NCBI GenBank assembly: GCA_964364175.1
Contig: CAYILR010000004.1
Coordinates: forward strand, 62,001-126,000
Length of the DNA: 64,000 nucleotides
Direction: 5' to 3'
Source: CAYILR01 sp964364175
GTDB taxonomy: Bacteria; Bdellovibrionota; UBA1018
The translations under genes were made by a program, and so were the position numbers. Positions 59,087 to 64,000 of this stretch are shown in pieces (the first letter of the stretch is position 1; the number at the start of each line of letters is the position of its first letter). The notes beneath the pieces are model-generated. The model saw nothing but the letters and a program-made list of their open reading frames with translations. It was not told where the DNA came from and ran no database searches.

Positions 59087-59950
59087 CTACGCCGCTTTCT
59101 TACCCGCACTCGAAGTCGCTTGATCGACCTCTTCGAAAGTGGGACGAAATTCAGGCGAAACCGTGCGGCGTGCAAACTCTACACAAACCTTGGGAGAACA
59201 ATCTTTCGCGTAGGCTAATAGTGCTGCTTTCACCACTTGAAACTGTTTGCCTTCCTCACCCAAATTGGATTCCATTTTAGCTGCCAACGGTTGGAAAAAT
59301 CCGTACGAAGCAAGAATCCCCAAGAAAGTTCCAACCAGCGCGGCGGCGACGCTATGACCGATGACTTCTTTACCTTGGGTCAGTTTACCCATGGTGATCA
59401 CAACCCCCAGAACAGCTGCAACGATCCCCAGTCCAGGCATCGCGTCCCCCGTTCGAGTGATCGTAGCGGGCGCTTTGAATTCTTCCTCATGCGTAGAACT
59501 GATATCCGCATCCATGAGTTCCTCAAGATCGTAGGGATTCATGGCCGAGCTGACTTGCACCTTCAGCGTGTCGCAGAGAAAGTGAACCACATGATGGTTT
59601 TTCAAAACGCTTGGATAGCGATTAAAAATTTCGGATGCATCGGGCTTCTCAACGTGCGGCTCGAGAGAAAGAGGGTTGGCCTTTGCAGTTTTGCAAAGCT
59701 CAAAAAGCAAAAGCAATAACTCCATGTAACTCGCCTTACTCACATGCGAAGGTTTGAGAGTCCCCAACACTTGCATTATGATCGCTTTAATCAATGGAAT
59801 CGGAGAAGCAATGATCAAGGCGCCAGCAGCAGCCCCGCAGATAATCAAAAGCTCAATGGGCTGAATGAGGACATCCATATGGCCCCCCTCCAATAGAAAT
59901 CCCCCAAAAACACTGACGATAACGATGAGTGAACCGACAATGACTAGCAT
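59087..59950 (-). CDS. motA: Flagellar motor stator protein MotA
   Basis: 287 residues, four spans. VFGGFLLEGGHMDVLIQPIELLIICGAAAGALII and MPGLGIVAAVLGVVITMGKLTQGKEVIGHSVAAALVGTFLGILASYGFFQPLA are conserved MotA membrane segments with the Pro residues used for torque generation. Forms the stator channel with MotB. Confidence 0.95.
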   Translation of the reverse strand: MLVIVGSLIVIVSVFGGFLLEGGHMDVLIQPIELLIICGAAAGALIIASPIPLIKAIIMQVLGTLKPSHVSKASYMELLLLLFELCKTAKANPLSLEPHVEKPDASEIFNRYPSVLKNHHVVHFLCDTLKVQVSSAMNPYDLEELMDADISSTHEEEFKAPATITRTGDAMPGLGIVAAVLGVVITMGKLTQGKEVIGHSVAAALVGTFLGILASYGFFQPLAAKMESNLGEEGKQFQVVKAALLAYAKDCSPKVCVEFARRTVSPEFRPTFEEVDQATSSAGKKAA

Positions 59951-59980
59951 ACCTAGCCACTAATCGTCGTTTATATTGAA

Positions 59981-60181
59981 TTACTTAAGCCTTCGAATTT
60001 GTGGATCCCCGGGACAACCCGGGCACGCCGCAGTAATGTCCTTGGTCCAGGCATACCAGAGAGCCATCACGCTTTTTCTGAAGGAAATCCCAATGATACT
60101 CACGATCATAATCGACATCACCAGCATCAGGAGGTACTCCACGATGGCTTGGCCGGATTGATTTTTAATCGGTTTTTTCAT
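59981..60181 (-). CDS. Flp-type small pilin-like protein
   Basis: 66 residues from the ATG at 60179-60181 (earlier in-frame starts overlap the promoter region of the divergent gene). GQAIVEYLLMLVMSIMIVSIIGISF is a class IV/Flp-pilin-type hydrophobic segment with the Glu-Tyr pair (AIVEY). A CPGCPGD tail ends it. No prepilin peptidase or Tad genes are in the window. It lies upstream of motA on the same strand. Confidence 0.65.
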   Translation of the reverse strand: MKKPIKNQSGQAIVEYLLMLVMSIMIVSIIGISFRKSVMALWYAWTKDITAACPGCPGDPQIRRLK

Positions 60182-60220
60182 GCCTGTCCTCAATACTGAT
60201 ATTAATGTATAACCCCAATT

Positions 60221-60802
60221 ATGACAGCATCGGATCAACGTTCCGTCATTCAGAAGCTCGCACCGGCATTTAAAATCCTATTACCTATCGTAATTATGAT
60301 TTTGATCATTGTTGCGGGGCTGACTTTGCTCAAAAATCAACAAACGAACCATAATCAAGGACATCAACCTGTAGAAGTCGGCTCAGTGATGCCTGATTTG
60401 GTACTAAAAAAATTTCCAGATAGCGGCAGCGTCAAATTATCGTCGTTAGGACACAAAATCACTCTCCTGAATTTTTGGGCCACTTGGTGCGAAGCCTGTA
60501 TGGTCGAAATTCCCTCGATCTTGAAATTGAGAGAATCCTACAAGGATCAAGGTTTTGACGTTGTCTTTATGAATGTGGATCAAAACCCCGCTGCAGTTCT
60601 TCCAAAAACGCTTAAAACTCTGGGGATCGACTTTCCCGTCTACGTCGACAACGAAGGTGAAACTAGCGATATTTTTGATGTCCACGCCATTCCGCTCACT
60701 GCCGTCATGGACAAGAACAGGAAAATCCTAATGCTAGAGAGTGGTGAACTGGATTGGAATGGGCCTGAAGTACGGCAAAAAACCGCGGGCTGGTTGAAAT
60801 AG
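60221..60802 (+). CDS. Membrane-anchored thioredoxin-like protein (TlpA/ResA type)
   Basis: 193 residues. One N-terminal span (~20-40), then a thioredoxin fold with LLNFWATWCEACMVEIPSIL (CEAC active site), DVVFMNVDQNP and IPLTAVMDKN (cis-Pro region IP). Such proteins reduce periplasmic disulfides in cytochrome or envelope assembly. Confidence 0.88.
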   Translation: MTASDQRSVIQKLAPAFKILLPIVIMILIIVAGLTLLKNQQTNHNQGHQPVEVGSVMPDLVLKKFPDSGSVKLSSLGHKITLLNFWATWCEACMVEIPSILKLRESYKDQGFDVVFMNVDQNPAAVLPKTLKTLGIDFPVYVDNEGETSDIFDVHAIPLTAVMDKNRKILMLESGELDWNGPEVRQKTAGWLK

Positions 60803-60819
60803 TCGGCTAGTTAGCCGAC
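60802..60819. terminator. Hairpin at the TlpA/hutI convergent junction
   Basis: GTCGGCTA and TAGCCGAC form a perfect 8-base stem with a 2-base loop that covers the end of both genes. No T-run is attached, so termination is only likely. Confidence 0.6.
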
Positions 60820-62078
60820 CAGGCAAATCGATAGTACATCTCTTCAAATCGAGCAAAAGGCAGAATAGTAAAATCAGCGTCCATTCCAACTGCTAGAGTT
60901 CCTTTTTTTTCCTGCAGCCCCAAAGCCTTAGCGGCGTTGTAGGTCACTGCAGCAAAAACCTCTGCGCGAGTCATTCCCATATAAAGCGCAGCCAAGGTCA
61001 TCATCGCAGGAAGATTCAATGTCATGCACGTCCCCGGATTAAAGTCGGTTGCGATGGCTACAGCAGCACCCGCATCGATTAGTTTTCTTGCAGGAGCATA
61101 CTTTTCTTTGAGATAAAAAGCGGTCCCCGGCAGCAAAACTGCTACAGTTTCAGATTGGGCAATTGCCTGAATTCCTGCGTCCGAAATTTTCAGCAGGTGA
61201 TCGGCAGACAACGCGCCCATCTCACTCGCCATCTGTGCAGAAGAAGTGTCATAAAGCTCGTCTGCATGAATGCGAACTCTTAGTCCCAGTTTTTTCGCTA
61301 GTGCCAAAATTTCCCGGCCATCTTCGAGCGTGTAATACCCCTGGTCCACAAATACATCGCATGAATCCGCTAAACCCAATTGCGCAATCTTTGGAAGCAT
61401 CTGGTCTGTCAAAAGCCTCAAATATTCCTCTCGCTTCATGTCCGACGGAAAGGCATGCGCCCCCAAGAACGTCGAATGAATCGTCATTTTCGGGAAGTCT
61501 CGCTTGAGTTTGCGGATGGTTTCTAAAATTTTCAGTTCGGCTTCGGCACTCAGCCCGTAACCACTTTTGATTTCGATTGTGCGCGTTCCATACGAATATG
61601 CTTCCCTCATTCGTGCGTGTGCCAAGGTTTCTAATTCCTGAGCCGTCGCAGTGCGAGTCGCATGCACAGTCGCCATGATTCCACCTCCACTCGCTGCAAT
61701 TTGCTCGTAACTCTCCCCTCCGCAACGTCTTGCAAATTCATCCGCTCGGTTGCCAGCAAAAACCAGATGCGTGTGACAATCGACTAGCCCTGGCACGATC
61801 GCCTGCTGCAACTGAAGACTCTGTTTTTTGATATGTTGATAGTCAGAGGGCATCTCTGACGTAGGGCCTACCCATTCGATGCGATCTGGAACTTCATCCC
61901 CTTGCGCCTTGCGAGTGGAATAGACAACCGCACCATCCTCAATTCGATTCAAATCGCTTTCGACAATGCGACGTCCGTCCTTCGCCCGCACACCCAGACC
62001 TGTCAAAACCTCACTGGCATGAATGACTGCTTTCAGTGCCAAGCAACAGCCTTCCGAAGCCCATCTTTTTTCAACCAT
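60807..62078 (-). CDS. hutI: Imidazolonepropionase
   Basis: 423 residues as drawn. Amidohydrolase metal motif VDCHTHLVFAGNR, then SGYGLSAEAELKILETIRKL, HAFP, IHADEL, SADHLL and TDFNPGTCMTLNLPAMMTLA, all matching HutI. It opens the imidazolone ring to formiminoglutamate. The frame starts 46 bases inside hutH. A TTG at 62040-62042 preceded by GGAAGG is a likely true start, which would remove the first 12 residues. Confidence 0.95.
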   Translation of the reverse strand: MVEKRWASEGCCLALKAVIHASEVLTGLGVRAKDGRRIVESDLNRIEDGAVVYSTRKAQGDEVPDRIEWVGPTSEMPSDYQHIKKQSLQLQQAIVPGLVDCHTHLVFAGNRADEFARRCGGESYEQIAASGGGIMATVHATRTATAQELETLAHARMREAYSYGTRTIEIKSGYGLSAEAELKILETIRKLKRDFPKMTIHSTFLGAHAFPSDMKREEYLRLLTDQMLPKIAQLGLADSCDVFVDQGYYTLEDGREILALAKKLGLRVRIHADELYDTSSAQMASEMGALSADHLLKISDAGIQAIAQSETVAVLLPGTAFYLKEKYAPARKLIDAGAAVAIATDFNPGTCMTLNLPAMMTLAALYMGMTRAEVFAAVTYNAAKALGLQEKKGTLAVGMDADFTILPFARFEEMYYRFAWSAN

Positions 62079-63580
62079 GTTTCGATTGCTTCAATATCTG
62101 GATGCAGCGAGCGATCTTGATCCATTCGGGGAGAAATATTTCTAATTTCAGTGTAAATTTTTTCGATGGGCTCAGAAGACTTCAGCGGCCTTAAAAAATC
62201 AAGCGCTTGTGTCGCAGCCAAAAGTTCCATCGATAAAACACGCCTGGAGTTCTCTGTCACGGAAACCGCCTTGCGAGCAGCCCAGGCTCCCATGCTGACA
62301 TGGTCTTCCTTATCCGCTGACGTGGGAATTGAATCCACGCTTGCAGGGTGGCAAAGGGTTTTATTCTCAGAAACAATGCTGGCAGCCGCCACTTGCACAA
62401 TCATATAGCCGCTGTTCAATCCACCTTCTTTTGTCAAAAATGCAGGTAAGCCAGAGATGACAGGGTTCACCAGTTTCTCCAATCGCTGCTCAGAAATGCT
62501 GGCCAACTCAGCCATTGCAATGGCTAGCGTATCCATCGCAATCGAAACGATTTGTCCGTGAAAATTTCCACCGCTAATAATTTTTCCACTCTCAGGAAAA
62601 ACTAAAGGATTATCAGTCACAGCATTGATCTCTCGCTCAAGAACCCCTTGCACAAAACTGAGCACATCTCGACTCGCACCATGCACTTGGGGAATGCAAC
62701 GTAGGCTGTACGGATCCTGAACTTTGCCACAACCCTCATGGCTTTCCGCGATTTTGCTGCGCTTACCCTTGGGCGTGAGAATCTTCAGCACGTTCTCCGC
62801 CGATTGAATCTGACCCGGATGAGGGCGCAGCTTTTGAATATCCGGATCAAACGCAACCGGAGTTCCCTTCATCGCTTCAAGACTCATTGCGCCTGCAAAA
62901 TCCGCTACATCACAGAGCGACTGCGCATCAGCAAAAACCAGCGCTCCAATCGCAGTCATGAACTGTGTGCCGTTGATCAATGCCAAACCTTCTTTGGGTC
63001 CGAGGCGAATGGGCTTCAAACCAGCAGACAGCAAAGCTTTTTTTCCACTCATCCGACGTCCGTGAAAAAATGCCTCGCCCTCCCCGATCAAAACCAACGC
63101 CAAATGAGAAAGCGGCGAAAGATCACCACTAGCACCCACAGAACCCTGGACAGGTACGACTGGATGCACTCCATGGTTCAGGCAATTCAAAATCTGCTCG
63201 ATGAGTTTTTCGCTCACCCCAGAGTGGCCTTGAGCCAAAGCATTGGCCCTCAAAAGCAACATGGCTCGAACGTACCGTTCCTCGAGAGCAGGCCCTGTGC
63301 CCACCGCATGAGACCTGAGAAGATTGTATTGCAGTTGTTCAAGATCCTTGGGAGCTATTTTGACGTTCGAAAGCAAACCAAACCCAGTATTGATTCCATA
63401 AAATACGTCACCGCTTTTGACTTTTTCCTGTAAAAAAACGTGCGCTTCTTCAATCAGATATTTGGCGCGAGAATCGAGTCTGACTTGCCGGTGATGCTCA
63501 GCTACCGAAACCACATCCGATAGTTTTAAAGGTTCTTTTCCAAGAGAGAGAGCTGCACTCGCCTTTCTTGTATTGCTCAT
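62033..63580 (-). CDS. hutH: Histidine ammonia-lyase
   Basis: 515 residues. VGASGDLSPLSH holds Ala150-Ser151-Gly152, which cyclise to the MIO cofactor. YGINTGFG and GGNFHGQ are also conserved. It deaminates histidine to urocanate. hutU (urocanase), needed between HutH and HutI, is not in the window. Its start overlaps the rpe stop by 4 bases, tying it to rpe in one operon. Confidence 0.97.
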   Translation of the reverse strand: MSNTRKASAALSLGKEPLKLSDVVSVAEHHRQVRLDSRAKYLIEEAHVFLQEKVKSGDVFYGINTGFGLLSNVKIAPKDLEQLQYNLLRSHAVGTGPALEERYVRAMLLLRANALAQGHSGVSEKLIEQILNCLNHGVHPVVPVQGSVGASGDLSPLSHLALVLIGEGEAFFHGRRMSGKKALLSAGLKPIRLGPKEGLALINGTQFMTAIGALVFADAQSLCDVADFAGAMSLEAMKGTPVAFDPDIQKLRPHPGQIQSAENVLKILTPKGKRSKIAESHEGCGKVQDPYSLRCIPQVHGASRDVLSFVQGVLEREINAVTDNPLVFPESGKIISGGNFHGQIVSIAMDTLAIAMAELASISEQRLEKLVNPVISGLPAFLTKEGGLNSGYMIVQVAAASIVSENKTLCHPASVDSIPTSADKEDHVSMGAWAARKAVSVTENSRRVLSMELLAATQALDFLRPLKSSEPIEKIYTEIRNISPRMDQDRSLHPDIEAIETWLKKDGLRKAVAWH

Positions 63581-64000
63581 TTCTCAGCCGCCTCACGCAG
63601 TTTTTGAATAGCCGCCTTGCGATCCTTTTGTCCAAACACAGCGGATCCAGCCACAAAAACCTCTGCACCCGCACCTCGAACCTCGCCGATGTTCTGAGCT
63701 TTGATTCCACCATCGACTTCGATCAGGAATTTTTTATTTCCGCTCATCTGATCCCTGAGACGAGCTAAATTACGGATTTTATCGGTACAATAGTCAATAT
63801 AAGATTGTCCGCCAAATCCGGGATTCACGCTCATGACCAAAACGAGATCGACTATTTTCAAAACGGACTCGACTGCGCTGAGTGGTGTCGCCGGATTCAG
63901 TGAAACCCCTGCCTTGCATCCTAATTCACGAATCCGATTCAGATGCCTGTCCAAATGATCACAAGCCTCTGCGTGAATCGTGATGATATCAGCACCCGCC
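63577..64000 (-). CDS. rpe: Ribulose-phosphate 3-epimerase (5' end beyond the window)
   Basis: The frame is open to the window edge, and the visible 140 residues begin AGADIITIHAEA. GCKAGVSLNPATPL, VLVMSVNPGFGGQSYI and FLIEVDGGI are the conserved barrel segments with the metal-binding His, Asp and phosphate loop. It interconverts ribulose-5-phosphate and xylulose-5-phosphate. Linked to hutH by a 4-base overlap, an unusual partnership. Confidence 0.95.
   Translation of the reverse strand, partial: AGADIITIHAEACDHLDRHLNRIRELGCKAGVSLNPATPLSAVESVLKIVDLVLVMSVNPGFGGQSYIDYCTDKIRNLARLRDQMSGNKKFLIEVDGGIKAQNIGEVRGAGAEVFVAGSAVFGQKDRKAAIQKLREAAEK

Noticed and set aside
1..64000. CRISPR array
   Set aside because: No run of regularly spaced direct repeats was seen, and no Cas-like proteins were recognised.

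Overview
The window looks like a Bdellovibrio-type chromosome (phylum Bdellovibrionota or a close relative). This is inferred from content, not from a marker gene. Supporting genes are two short flagellins, two DUF4105 outer-membrane-type proteins around three DUF3015 proteins, an S46 dipeptidyl-peptidase, a GYF-domain membrane protein, PilZ proteins, MotAB and many lipoproteins and secreted enzymes. Coding density is high and stop/start overlaps of 4 bases are common.

Layout. 0-13.3 kb: the end of a coiled-coil protein, a ureohydrolase (HutG-like), GYF and PilZ proteins, an S46 peptidase, a secreted GH1 glycosidase, then the DUF4105/DUF3015 block. 13.4-31.3 kb: an accessory island next to tRNA-Arg(ACG). 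It holds a tyrosine integrase whose reading frame runs into the tRNA, an AlpA-like regulator, a signalling cluster (15.4-25.3 kb), a frameshifted serine hydrolase, a methyltransferase and CapA pair, a receiver protein, a PIN-type toxin-antitoxin pair, replication-initiator-like genes and an IS481-like end remnant. 31.4-41.4 kb: core and secreted functions, namely a STAS protein, a lipoprotein, argS, a histidine phosphatase, psd, a cytochrome c, a repeat protein, two tail-to-tail ceramidase-like genes and tRNA-Phe. 41.5-48.5 kb: a lipoprotein with an ABC-2 exporter, then a palindrome-dense region leading into a parA/parB-like pair and a nucleotidyltransferase pair. 49.5-53.8 kb: two flagellins with structured leaders and an RmlD-like protein. 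53.86-54.03 kb: a 6S RNA on the minus strand, apparently unmarked by any ORF. 54.1-64 kb: a receiver protein, birA-nadC, rph, a lipoprotein, motA-motB, a Flp-like pilin, a TlpA-like thioredoxin, and rpe-hutH-hutI.

The two strongest candidates for something undescribed are these. (1) The 15.4-25.3 kb cluster has two convergent operons. One carries a PilZ/acyltransferase-like protein, a 7TM adenylate cyclase, an EamA transporter and a pseudo-receiver protein; the other carries two HTH regulators (one with a V4R-like sensor) and a response regulator with Glu at the phospho-acceptor position. Each operon ends in a roughly 43-residue single-membrane-span peptide with two C-terminal cysteines, and these two genes meet tail to tail. 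A GNAT/autoinducer-synthase-like gene is divergent from the regulators. (2) Six copies of GGTCGC-N4-GCGACC lie within 968 bases around the 5' end of the parA-like gene, interleaved with long hairpins. This looks like a partition (centromere) array with a non-canonical site.

Limits: all family calls are by reading motifs. No database search, folding or genome comparison was possible. The right end of the island was not located.
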